64,000 bases of DNA, from contig NC_088881.1 in assembly GCF_032884065.1 (NCBI RefSeq), positions 10,196,324 to 10,260,323 on the forward strand. The letters run 5' to 3'. Shown piece by piece: positions 49,320 through 61,639 of this stretch (the stretch's first letter is position 1; each line of letters starts with the position of its first letter). The translations under genes were made by a program, and so were the position numbers. The notes below the pieces were generated by a model. That model saw nothing but the letters and a program-made list of their open reading frames with translations, searched no databases and was not told the DNA's origin. This DNA is from Artemia franciscana (lineage: Eukaryota; Arthropoda; Branchiopoda; Anostraca; Artemiidae).

Positions 49320-49744
49320 ACATCAAGTTCACTTTTTTACATGTTTTGTATGTTTATTGTGCTTTGCATGTTTATAATTGACGTTTTGGAATGTTTATAC
49401 ATGAAAATCTTATAAGAAAAATTTAGTGTTCTACATCCTTTTGTATATTTATCTTATTTTGCTAGCTTTTGGTTTTTGTTTTTGTGTGTTTCTAAATTAA
49501 GATTTTGTATGAAATTCACTTTTGTACACGTTTTGTATGCTTTTTATGTTTTGCATGTTTATAATTTACGTTTTTGTATGTTTTTATGTGATGATTTTGA
49601 ATAAAGTTTACGTTTTTATATGTTTTTGTATAATTATTATACTTTGTGTGTATATAATTTCTGTTTGGGTAGGTTATTTAAAGTTTTTTATGTTTAATGT
49701 TTTTTATATTACTTGTTTACATTTTTTTTTATTTTTACATGAAG
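49320..49744 (+). repeat. T-rich degenerate repeats before the VAT1-like exon
   Basis: Phrases such as ATGTTTTGTATG and TTTTGCATGTTTATAATT recur near 49340, 49365, 49528 and 49551 (spacing ~190 bp), giving a pyrimidine-rich lead-in to the acceptor at 49743-49744. Confidence 0.5.
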
Positions 49745-49966
49745 GTTTCACATGAAATTTACCTGTCTTTGAAGGTTGAGACTAGAGAGTTCAATGCACT
49801 TCTAGCCGACGATGAGGTGATTGTTCGAGTTGAGGCATGCGGAGTAAATTTCGCCGATATTTATACGAGACTTGGACTCATGCCAGATATATCACTACCG
49901 ACTGTCATTGGATTAGAAGCTAGTGGAGTAATAGAAGCAGTCGGTCCTAGAGTATTAGATCTAAAG
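49745..49966 (+). CDS. Exon of a VAT1 / quinone-oxidoreductase-like MDR protein
   Basis: A 74-codon internal exon, phase 0 at both ends: acceptor after a T-rich tract ending ATGAAG (AG at 49743-49744) and donor AAAG-GTAATA (GT at 49967-49968). The acceptor could instead be the AG at 49773-49774. The peptide reads KVETREFNALLADDEVIVRV, then EACGVNFADIYTRLGLMPD, then LPTVIGLEASGVIEAVG. This is the GroES-like N-terminal domain of the medium-chain dehydrogenase/reductase family; ACGxNFAD and the GxEASGVxxAVG segment are hallmarks of the VAT1 and zeta-crystallin/quinone oxidoreductase branch. These are NADPH-dependent oxidoreductases; VAT1 proteins sit at synaptic vesicle and mitochondrial membranes. 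The NADPH-binding Rossmann domain must be in other exons, which I could not find downstream. Conserved residues and lack of stops suggest a live gene. Confidence 0.75.
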
Positions 49967-51252
49967 GTAATATATTTGCTTCCATAAGGCTGAAACTAAA
50001 CTTTGATTAAGTTTATTTTTGAGCTGGTTGCTGATGTCATTTCGCTTAATGAAAAATTTTCATCATACAGGTGAATGATTGATTCACTTTGTTTCCTCAT
50101 TTTTGAGCTTTGTCATGATTTGGTAATTTTTAACGTAATTTTTTGGTAATTTTAGGTAATTAGGACCAAGGATGACTTGGTCCTTTAAAACATTAATTAA
50201 AAAACTCTCTAAATAAAATAAACTATCTTAATAAATGTAAAGAAGTCCAATAAACCAAAAATGAGCAAAAATAAAGACAAATAATCTATCAAGCTTAAAA
50301 CTAGCATAGATCAGCATCGATAAACAAATGAAACTCCAAAATGAAGAGAAATTACAATAAATAACCGAGTCAAACTCAAAACTAACAGAAATTAACATGA
50401 GTAGGGCTCTAAACCGATATGCCTTCCCAAGGCGAGAACATTTTTTGCTAATCACAGAAAAAATACAAATAAAGGTGAATTGTCAGTTTAATATTCATAT
50501 TAGTGGCGGATCCAGGGGGGCACACGCCCCCCTGACGTACTCGTGGATAAGTGGTTGGGACCGCTTGCTCTGGTCTGGGTTGCGACATTTTTTTTTGTAA
50601 TTGATTTAAATAGTTGAGTTTTTAATAAGTTTTTAATTATTAAGACTGTTTCTTTTTGCGACAGGTTTTAGTCACTTTGTGAAGTTTCTGTTATATTTAC
50701 TAATGTCGCATACCGCCTAAAAGTATTAAAATAGATTAAGGTTTATCAAGGAAATATGTCCGTATTACCACAAATTCCAACTGGAAGGAAAAATCTTCAT
50801 TTCCTAATGAAGGGGGAGATTCCCCTCCTTACAAGGAGGGAAAATTTAAAATCCGAACTTCTTTAGTCTGTCGAAATGATGTTTCAGGATTGCTTTGTCC
50901 CAACGGAGCTTAAAGGCAAAACATTTTCTTGTTTTTACTGTCAAAAATTGTTTTTCAGTCTTTCTATGGCACTGAGGCGAAGATACTGATACCATTATTT
51001 TTTTTGGCTGTTTGATTTGGTTTTTTGGGTTTTCTATTTTGCAAAGCAGGATGATTTTTACATCCATCTTGAAAAAAGGGTCTAGGATGAATATTAAGAA
51101 AAAACTTATTCTGACTTGTTACTCGAACATGAGAAACAAACGGGTTTAGGAGGAATATTAAGAAAAGAATTTGTTCTGAAATGATACAAGAAAACCTTAT
51201 TAAAAGTAATGCTTGATATTGGGGTCTGCATAAAGCCACTTCAACAAAAAAT
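49967..51252. other. Intron-like DNA after the VAT1-like exon
   Basis: AT-rich with TGGTAATTTT repeats at 50119-50160. A GC-rich patch at 50505-50585 has a GGGGGGCACACGCCCCCC hairpin (50515-50532) in GGCGGATCC context, as in many small invertebrate DNA-transposon remnants. A GAGGAATATTAAG-type duplication lies at 51087-51170. No further MDR exon recognised. Confidence 0.4.
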
Positions 51253-51367
51253 TTCGTTGCTGCTTCAACAAATCGTCGCTTCAATAAACTGTCGTTTCAT
51301 CAAACCCTTGCTTCAATATATCGTCACCTCAATAAATCGTTGCTTCAATAAATAGTCGCATCAAAAC
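51253..51367 (+). repeat. 16-bp tandem minisatellite
   Basis: About seven units near CGTCGCTTCAATAAAT (for example TCGTCGCTTCAATAAA, CCTTGCTTCAATATAT and CGTTGCTTCAATAAAT). Confidence 0.75.
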
Positions 51368-52089
51368 CAGTACTTAAAACAGTTTTGATTGTTCTTTATG
51401 ATTTTCTCTCTTCTCTTCAGTGCTTGGCTTCTCCCAATTTTTCTAGCAATTTTCGACGGTGTTTTAGATAGCTTTAATTTTGTCGCCAAATCTGGAACTA
51501 CATTCCTTGATTACAGACATGAGCCTTTCCACTTCTGTGGGTTGTTTCATTTTTGTCTTCTGCCATCGATAGTTGATCCTAATTGTGTTTCGATTTTTTT
51601 TTACTGTGTGGATCAATTTTAATGCATTTTCTTCTTTGAATATTTGTTTTTAGATTCCATATCTTCTGTTGGCATTTTTTTCATGTGACATTTGGTTTTT
51701 GGTTTTAAGAGTCGATGGAGTATTTTCCAGGGTATTTTTGTTTTTCTTCAATACTATTTTTGAAACTTGGAAAATTATCTACCTTGGGTGGAAGCAGTGG
51801 TAGTACTGAAATTTCTAGTGAATTTAGAATTTTTGGTAGCTTTTGTGGGGTTGTTCTTAGTCTTTTTTCACTTCCTTCAGCTTCGGCCAATGGCTTTTTT
51901 CTTTTGAACTTTGTATGTTACTTCAATTTGAAATCGTATAAAGGTACAAAATTATTTGAAAAAAATTGCCCGCATATTCAATGGTTTTACCAACAGTGAA
52001 TATAATTCTTATCAAAGTTACATTTAGATGAAAAGGAATGGTAATAACGAAAGCTTTATATCTTTGTTAGTCATTTCTTCTTTAAATTT
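51368..52089. other. T-rich DNA, nothing firm
   Basis: Open frames on both strands (51389-51622 plus, 51705-51890 minus) show no motif. Minus-strand peptides are Lys-rich, like the stretch that follows. Confidence 0.3.
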
Positions 52090-52690
52090 GACTCGTATCT
52101 TGATTTCCGTCTTTCCTTACTTTTAAGTTTTGCTTTGATCGGAAAAGTTCTTTCCTTTTTTGCTTACCATGACCTGAAAGTATTTGATTTAGTTTCATTT
52201 GCGCTGCAAAGCCTTGTTGTTGGTTTTTGTTTTTTCCAGTTCACACTTCTTTCTTCATCGATGACTCGTTTCTTGACTCCATATTTCCTTAGTTCTATGT
52301 TTTTGCCTTTATCTACCAAGTCTTTTTCTTATTTCTTACCTTGAATTAGTCTGAAAATATTTTCCTTTAGTGCGGCAATGTCTAGTTCTTGTTTTTTCGA
52401 CTGTTTTTCCAGTTCATAGATTTTTTTTTCTTCATCTGTGACTCGTTTCTTGACTGCTTCTGAAAGCATTAGATTTAGTCTGATTTTTTCTTTTTGCGCT
52501 ATAAAGGCTAGTTCTTGTTTTTACCTTGTTTTTCTAGTTTACGAAAAAGCATCTTTCTTCTTAGTTTCCAACTCGTTCCTTCGGCTTATCGTTAATTTTT
52601 TTTTGTTTTACACTTTTGTATGTCTCTTCGAAGTCTCTAATACTTTTTTCTTCCCCGTCAATGCGTTGCGCACGTAGGTACGGCAACACT
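52090..52690 (-). pseudogene. Possible decayed coiled-coil coding sequence
   Basis: Read on minus, the frames give Lys/Glu-rich segments with repeats around KKRVTDEEKK (near 52440) and KKRVIDEER (near 52265), then again a related segment near 52570, in a degenerate ~140-175-bp period. Stops and frame changes break it. It could be a remnant of a repetitive coiled-coil protein or an A-rich minisatellite that happens to code. Confidence 0.25.
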
Positions 52691-53427
52691 TATTACTTTT
52701 AAAATAGAGACCATTGATAAATTGAAAAATTTTAATGGAATTCAAATGACGTGCCGACTCTTTTAAATCAAAAATAAACTTTTTTTTTCTTATTTTCAAG
52801 TATTTTTCTAGTTTGAATTATAAAATTAAGAATATTACTTAGACATCATAAAAATGTTTACAGTTATCAGTTAAAAACAACTATTTTAATCGAAATTTTC
52901 AGGAATTATTCTAGTTTCAGTCGACAAATCAGATTTCTTGTTAAAACCCCCCAAAATTACAGCATTTTACAAAACAATATAAGATTGTTTTTATAATGGT
53001 AAAAATTCTATTTTGATTTTCTTATGCAGGAAGATGTTAATAAAATTAGCTACTACAGAGCTATAGAAAAATGCAGTTTTTCATAAAAAATTTACTTTGT
53101 TTACTAAATTATTTTTTCAAGTTAAAGTTTTTAAATACATCAATTTCCTTCCAACTGAAGCCATTAAAAAGCTCTCTGTAATTTCGAGTGCAACTATAGA
53201 ATACATATAGTTTAAAAATCATTTTTTAATAACAAAAGGATTTTAACTTTCATCAATTTTCTCAGGAATAAGTGGCTTAGAAGAAACCATCTTACTGTTT
53301 AAGCTATGTATTCTTACATCCCCTTATATTATAATCATGACGACATAACGGATTTCATCAGAGCTAAAGTCATAATATAGTGTTTTTCTATCTACGTCAT
53401 AGTTCTAATGAAACTATTTTTTACGAT
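52691..53427. other. AT-rich DNA, nothing identified
   Basis: No exon, RNA or repeat recognised. Confidence 0.4.
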
Positions 53428-53577
53428 TGTATTGTATTGTATCAGATTAACGACGCTTCTTGACTACTATGGTCCCCGCGTCGGCCCAGTAGTGCATTGC
53501 TACAGCATGATTCGATCTCTGGGTCCCGTATTACCAAGCTAAGGTCAAACCCACTGCGTCACCACAGGACGAAACTA
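53428..53577 (-). mobile_element. tRNA-derived SINE, second family
   Basis: About 150 bp on minus. The A-box-like TGGTGACGCAGTGG is at plus 53551-53564 and the B-box-like AGATCGAATC at 53509-53518, 33 bases apart as in tRNA. A short body (GACGCGGGGACC, AAGCGTCGTTAATC) ends in an ATACA microsatellite tail (53432-53450). It shares no body with the SINE at 8597 and 16980. Confidence 0.65.
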
Positions 53578-54029
53578 TGACGATATTTATTGTCTAGTAT
53601 TTATTTAAAAAAGAAAGAAAAAAGATGCCGTATATGCAGGACATCGTGGCTGCGGTAGCTTTTCTTGATTTTCAAACCAACATATTTTCCTTGTTGATAA
53701 AGCCAAGGGACGACAAGTTTCCTTTATATTGGTTTTGGACCAGGCAGTTCTAACAATGTACTTCTTGTTTTGATCTGACTCTATTCTTAGGAGTTATAGG
53801 TTTTTATGTTTCTTAGTATTATCGTCTCTTACTAGGTTGCTGCTAGTTATCACTGTGACCTGGATTACAAGGTTTCCAGCTACTACTGTAACTTGGATTA
53901 ATATAAAACTACAAACAGGTAAAAGCCTATGGCTTTTTATGGCGCTTGGTATTTACCAAGTAACATATAGCGATCGTAAATTCTGTCGGTCCCAGTTTTG
54001 CTTGTTTAGACACTTTCTGATAAGCTAGG

Positions 54030-55800
54030 ATGATGAAATTTGGAAGACATATCAGTGATAAGACTAGATTAAAGTAGAAATAGTCGTTTCCCCGATTCGA
54101 CCATTTGAGGGCAGTGGGGGACGGTTAATTCGGAAAACTTAGAATAAAGGAGGTATTTTTAAATTACGAATGGGTGATCAGATCTTGACGAAATTTTATA
54201 TTTTGAAGGATATCGTGTCTCAGAGCTCTTATGTTAAATTCCGATCGGATCTGGTGACATTAGAGGGAGTCGGAGGGGGAAACTTAAAATTTTGGAAAAC
54301 GCTTAGAGTGGAAGGATCCGGATGAAACTTGGTGGTAAAAATAAGCGTAAGTCCTAGATACGTAATTGAAATAACTGGAACGGATCCGCGCTCTTCGGAG
54401 AGTTGGGGGAGGGTTAATTCCGAAAAATTAGAGAAAATAAGATATATTGAACTTACAAAGGAGTGATCTAATCTTAAAGCAATTTTATATTTAGAAGGAG
54501 CTCGGAACTCAGATCTCTTATTTTAAATACCAACTGGATCCAATGTCACTGGGCGGGAGTTTGGGGGAGGGGGAACCTGAAATCTTGGAAAAGGCATAGA
54601 GTGGAGAGATCAGGATGAAACTTTGTGGAAAAAATAAGCAAAGTCCAAGATACTTGACTGACATAACCTGATCTGATCTTCTCTCTTTGGGGGAGTTGGG
54701 ATGGTGGGGTAAATCGGGAAAACGAGAAAAAATGAGGTATTTGTACCTTACAAACAGATGATCAGATCTTAATGAAATTTGACATTTAAAAGGATCTTGT
54801 GCTTCACAGCTCTTATTTTAAATTCCAAACAGATTCAATGACATTGGGGAGAGTTGGAGAGGAAACTGGGAATCTTGGAAAACGTGAAAATTGAGGCATC
54901 CTTATCTTACGGATGGGTGATCGGATTTTAATGAAATGTGATATATAGAAAGATCTTATGTCTCAGAAAATCCATTTTCATTTCGAATCGGATACGGGGA
55001 TATAGAGAGCTGGAGAGGGGAAGCCGAAATCTTGGAAACCGGAAATCTTGGGAAAGGCTTAGACATAACTGGAACGGATCCACCCTTTATAGGGGAACTA
55101 GGGGGGGGGATGTTAATTCGGGAAAATTACAAAAATCGAGGCATTTTTAACTAAAGATCAAGTGATCAGATCTTAATGAAATTTGATATTTAGTAGGAAC
55201 TCATGTCTCAGTGCTCTTATATTAAATCCCGACCAGATCTAGTGACATTAGGGGGAGTTGGAGGGGGACACCGGGAATCTTGGAAAACACTTAAAATGGA
55301 GAGATTGGGATGAAACTTGGTGGGTAGAATAAGCAAATTTCGTAGATACGTGATTGACATAACCGGAGTGGATCCGCTTTCTTTGGAAGAGTTAGGGGGT
55401 TCCAGTGCTTTGGGGAGTTTGTTGCTTCTGGACTTTCTAGGACGATGAAAATTGGTAGGCGTGTCAGGGACCTGCACAAATTGACTTGATAAAGTCGTTT
55501 TCCCCGATTAGACCATCTGAAGACTGAAGGCTGAAGGGAGAGGAAAAATTAGAAAAAAATAGGTATTTTTAACTTACGAGTGGGTGATCGGATATTAATG
55601 AATTTTGATATTTAGAGGGACCTCGTGTCTCAAAGCTCTTATTTTAAATCCCAACCGGAATTAAACCTCTGATTTTCCTTTAAATCAATCTATTGATTCT
55701 TAGAATTTTGCTAGAGCTCATGCCATATGTGCTCTTTGCTCTTCCATCCTCGTCACGAGTGCCATATGAGCTCTTAGCTCTTGTTTTATTTGGAATAGTA
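54030..55800 (+). repeat. Degenerate tandem array, unit about 290-330 bp
   Basis: The phrase GGGTGATCAGATCTTAATGA and variants recur near 54171, 54463, 54757, 54915, 55151 and 55581. Between them lie TCAGAGCTCTTATTTTAAAT, GGTGACATTAGGGGGAGT, ATCTTGGAAAACGCTTAGA and GGATCCGCTCTC in fixed order. Some units are truncated. The array ends in a GAGCTC-rich segment (55710-55790: CATATGAGCTCTTAGCTCTT). Non-coding. Confidence 0.8.
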
Positions 55801-57118
55801 AGAGACACTTCAGTGAATAAGGCATTGCACCAAACCCAATATGTACCATGGTTTGTCCTTTAATAGGTATCAGCCATGACACCAATGATGGTTACATAAA
55901 ACCAAATTATATTTAACAGGTTCTCCTACGGAAACCTTATTACGATTTTTACTTCCTCTAGAGGACAAGTTTGAACAACTTTCAACCACATCACGAGTGG
56001 CCTGGAGGCTGCCATGGCGAGTCGTTCAACAATCTTTGCCCTTAGGGCTGGGTGGGGTTTTCATCCTCAAATTTCTACTACAACTCCTTCGATATGAAGT
56101 GCCCTGGGCTAAGAATTACTAACCAAAAAATAAATAAACAATAAATAAATAATACGTTGTGCCAGCATCGTTCTTTACTTAACTATCGCTATTGCCCTGC
56201 CTATGCGATTTTACCCGTCCCCTTAGTTAGCTTATTTTACAACTGGTCATAGCCCGTTAAAATGTTCTTAATGTTAAATTTGAAATAGTAACGATCCCCT
56301 GGCGTTCACATTTTCAAAAATAGCTGTTAACTCCTCTTATGAGTGTATCCTGTGGTGGTACAGTGGGTTTGATGTCATCTCTGTAATACGGAACTTGGAA
56401 TTCAAGCCTAGCTGCAGCAACACACGGCACAAAAAACTTAGTCAAGAAGCGAAAACTTAGTAAAAGAAGAGAACTTAGTACAAAAAACTTAGCCAAAAGT
56501 GTCATCAATCCGGTACACACCACCAAAAAATCTTTGTTAAGACAAAGAACTTCCAAAATTGGTCTGATTTTTACTAATTTACAGCTAAGAAAAGGCTGAA
56601 ATAACAGTTTTGTCTATTATTTGTCCTCTATATATTATATTTTTTCCTGTGGCAACTTTGTTTAAAAGAGGTGGTGGAAGACCCAACGAAGAAGCGGGCT
56701 CTTCAATTGGATGTAAAATTTTTAGATTTTTTTAGAGTCGGAATGACTGAACTAAAGTAAAATGCAATTTTTCAATTTTTTTGTATTTATTCACAATGTA
56801 AGAGAAGTATCAAAAAAAATTAAAATGAACCTGATTGAACAATTAAGTCTACTTTTAATGACACAACAGCTAACAGTCGGAACGACTGTTACCACTGTCA
56901 CTGTCAAGGCCTATTTGGAACAATTGGTAACAATGATTACTACCACTGTCAAAGCGTATTGAAACTAAGAAAAGAGGAACGAACGCATCAAGAAGAATAA
57001 CAAAAAAACAAATAAATACGCTGGAGTATTAGAACGAAACAAAATAGAAAGACGGAACAAATCTGAGTAAGAAAACAGGAGCAAAAACAAGAAATGGTAG
57101 AGGAAAGAAAAAGTGAAA
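55801..57118. other. AT-rich DNA, nothing identified
   Basis: Open frames at 56314-56556 (minus) and 56762-56962 (plus) have no recognised family. A small ACTGTTACCACTGTCACTGT-type microrepeat lies near 56885-56960. Confidence 0.35.
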
Positions 57119-57121
57119 GAA

Positions 57122-57585
<464 letters not shown>

Positions 57586-57738
57586 TAGCTGTTGGGGTGG
57601 CGCTTCGCGCCACCCCAACACCTAGTTGGTGGGGGCGCTTCGTGCCCCCCCCCAAGACCCCCCGCGCGCGTAAGTCGTTACGCGCCATATTAGTTACGCG
57701 CCATTGTAGTTGTGTCCCTATGTCCCACCTGTGAATAT

Positions 57739-57814
<76 letters not shown>

Positions 57815-57834
57815 TTTAACTACGTTATATGTTT

Positions 57835-58028
57835 TTAACTACGTAAAACTTGCGAATATACAACATTCTTTGCTGTCCCATCGTCTGTGCATATAAATAG
57901 ATTGTCAGGTTTACCGACTCTTGAACATGCAACGCATAATGGTCCATGGGAAAACAATCCGTATTCAGATCTATACCTCATGATTCTATTGATTGCCCTT
58001 GAGCTTTGTTGATGGTGATTGCTAATCG
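57835..58028 (-). pseudogene. RepHel helicase C-terminal remnant (copy F)
   Basis: Same remnant as in copy A, with the same stop before GIDLN and the same one-base loss in the TTTT before CCCATGG. Confidence 0.75.
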
Positions 58029-58205
58029 ACCATTTCCTTTGTTGCCGTCGTCATTTATATATACCCCTGTGCCCCCCGGCGTCCCCGTTGTAGTTGTGTC
58101 CCTGTGTCCGGGTCGTCATTTATATTCCCTGTGTCCCCGTCGTCATTTGTGTCCCGGTGTCCCAGTCTGTGATTTCTATTTGAGTGTCCCGGGCGTCATT
58201 TATAT

Positions 58206-58420
58206 TCGTCAGGATATTGTAGGGCATCGTAGCATCGATGAGTTTAAGCAATTCTTGTCAACTGATTGTTTCGCCTATAAAGAATATTATCTCGAGGTAA
58301 GAACTGATCACCGACCACAACGATTGCCACTTTGGTGATAGTTGCGTATCAGGAGGCATCAATTCGATTGCTGTTTTTAAGCAGAAGCACTAAATTATTA
58401 TTTTTGTGGAAAAGATGATA
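58206..58420 (-). other. Segment unique to Helitron F
   Basis: GC-richer, not shared with copies A-E. On plus it is open from the minisatellite to 58338 and reads EFKQFLSTDCF and VRTDHRP. TDH recalls the RNase H segment of Ty3-type retrotransposons, but the match is too short to call. It may be a captured fragment. Confidence 0.35.
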
Positions 58421-58502
58421 TATATAAATATATATATATATTTTCTTTTTAGTTTTTTTGTAGTTTTTACCTTTTTTAGTTTTTTTCTTCTTTTGTATTA
58501 AT

Positions 58503-58582
58503 GCTAAAGCCAAAGTTCAAACCTGGAGCCTCTCGGACCTAGAACCTGAAACATAACGCTTTACCAACTCAGCTACTTCGGC
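58503..58582 (-). tRNA. tRNA-like sequence (pseudo-tRNA or SINE head) inside a Helitron
   Basis: On minus an 80-nt cloverleaf-like sequence: GCCGAAG pairs with CTTTAGC in the acceptor (one mismatch), the A box TAGCTGAGTTGG is perfect, the B box is GGTTTGAACTT, and the T stem is CCAGG/TTTGG. The anticodon arm is poor and the anticodon cannot be named; the variable region looks long. It is more likely a pseudogene or SINE head than a working tRNA. Confidence 0.5.
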
Positions 58583-58948
58583 GTGAATACATTCGTTTTG
58601 AGCAGCTTCCTCGGGTGTTGCCATTGTAGGTTCTTACAATTAAAAATTTGTCTTTGAACGATATTCTTAAATACCTGTGTCCTGGTCGTCATTTATATTG
58701 CCTGTGTCCCGGTCGTCATTTGTGTCCCGGCATCCCAGTCTGTAATTTCTCCTTGAGTGTCCCGGTCGTTATTTATATTCCCTCTTTCCCGGTCGTCATT
58801 TGTGTCCCGGTCTGTAATTTCTCTTTGAGTGTTTTTTCTTTTTAGTATTTTTTAGTTTTTTACATTTTTTCTTTTTTCAGTTTTCTTTTTCTCCTTTATT
58901 TTTCAGCTTCACTATGAAATACATATCGCCGAACCTTTGTTTTTTTAA

Positions 58949-59269
58949 CTAAAATCTGGTAGGCATTGATGACCTTATCCAAGTCAAGATCCCAAACCCA
59001 ATCATCATCGCTATCATAACCCAATCATCATCGCTATCATTTTCAGTTTTGATATGTTTTGACTCTCGCTGTCCAGGTGGATCTTCATCTAACTGCGCGG
59101 TTTTGCGTTCTTTAGCCTCAAGCCTGTTTCCTTGCTGTTCTTTTGATTCCTCGGCACGCTTTCTTTTCTGACTTTCTCTATCAGCAGCAAGTTTTTTGGC
59201 ATAGACTCTTTGAGCATCTTCATCGGCTTTTGCCATTGTAAGTTCATCAGTCATTTTAAACTTAAACAT
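58949..59269 (-). CDS. Helitron RepHel N-terminal fragment (frameshifted)
   Basis: A 106-codon minus-strand ORF starting at 59269. The first ~85 residues are Lys/Arg/Glu-rich (MAKADEDAQRVYAKKLAADR, then RKRAEESKEQQGNRLEAKER), as in the charged N-terminal leader of arthropod Helitron RepHel proteins. At NDSDDDWV a 23-bp tandem duplication (58995-59017 and 59018-59040) shifts the frame, and the last ~20 residues are out of frame. The Rep endonuclease and most of the helicase are absent. Confidence 0.6.
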   Translation of the reverse strand: MFKFKMTDELTMAKADEDAQRVYAKKLAADRESQKRKRAEESKEQQGNRLEAKERKTAQLDEDPPGQRESKHIKTENDSDDDWVMIAMMIGFGILTWIRSSMPTRF

Positions 59270-59428
59270 TATTAGATTTCTACGTGAACATATATGTCTT
59301 AAATATCTTTAATGACGTCACCGTCATAGCAAAAATGACGACAACTAACTTCATGACGCCAGTCGACACAGAAACATGACGTCACCTGATCCACAGACAG
59401 ACAACTTATTTTTATATATATAGATAGA

Positions 59429-59714
59429 TATAATTCTAAAATTTTCAGGTAATTTTCTATTTTGAAATAAAAACTAAAAATTATTGCTCAGACAACATAA
59501 ATATTTTTGATATTTACATAATAGCTTTAGTGGTTCTGGACTGAAAACTAAACATGCTAATCAAATTGGGAATTGCAATCTTTTAGGTTGAAGAGGCAGA
59601 TCCATTGGAATCATGAGAATGCGTGGAATAAGAAAAGCCTCACCCTCAAAAGGCCCTGTCAAGATTGTTGCCTCTATTACGTTATAACAGACATAACACA
59701 TCATTTGTGTCCCG
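59429..59714. other. Spacer between two minus-strand Helitron 5' ends
   Basis: AT-rich sequence unlike the Helitrons; no gene recognised. It is the only stretch of possible host DNA between 57.1 and 64 kb. Confidence 0.4.
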
Positions 59715-59892
59715 GTGTCCCGGTCTGTAGTTTCGTTAGTCGAAAAAACATGACGTCAGACGACAAACTACTTCATGACGACATACAGCTCAATCCTTAT
59801 AATGACGTCAGTCGACAAACATGACGTCAGTCGACACACAAACATGACGTGAGTCGACAGACAGACAAACAACTTATTTTTATATATATAGA
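59705..59892 (-). mobile_element. Helitron 5'-terminal fragment, minus strand
   Basis: Holds a scrap of minisatellite (GTCCCGGTGTCCCGGTCTG), then several TGACGTCAGTCGACAAAC repeats, and ends with the 5' terminus CTTATTTTTATATATATAGA. The TC start is at 59892-59891, preceded by A on minus. It closely matches copy D's 5' region (33704-33790). Confidence 0.7.
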
Positions 59893-59900
59893 TATATATA

Positions 59901-59923
<23 letters not shown>
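59870..59923. repeat. 54-bp perfect palindrome (head-to-head Helitron 5' ends)
   Basis: Each 27-base half is the exact reverse complement of the other, centred at 59896.5. It is formed by the 5' end of the minus-strand fragment and that of copy B, with TATATATA (59893-59900) between the two TC starts. Confidence 0.9.
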
Positions 59924-61625
<1,702 letters not shown>

Positions 61626-61639
61626 TATATATATATATA

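Noticed and set aside
52438..52677. Plus-strand membrane-like ORFs rich in Phe and Leu (52135-52344 and 52438-52677)
   Set aside because: They are the complements of Lys/Glu-rich minus-strand sequence and of T-rich DNA.
58206..58338. RNase H-like peptide with TDHRP
   Set aside because: Too short; the surrounding residues do not fit the Ty3 RNase H pattern. Kept only as a unique Helitron segment.
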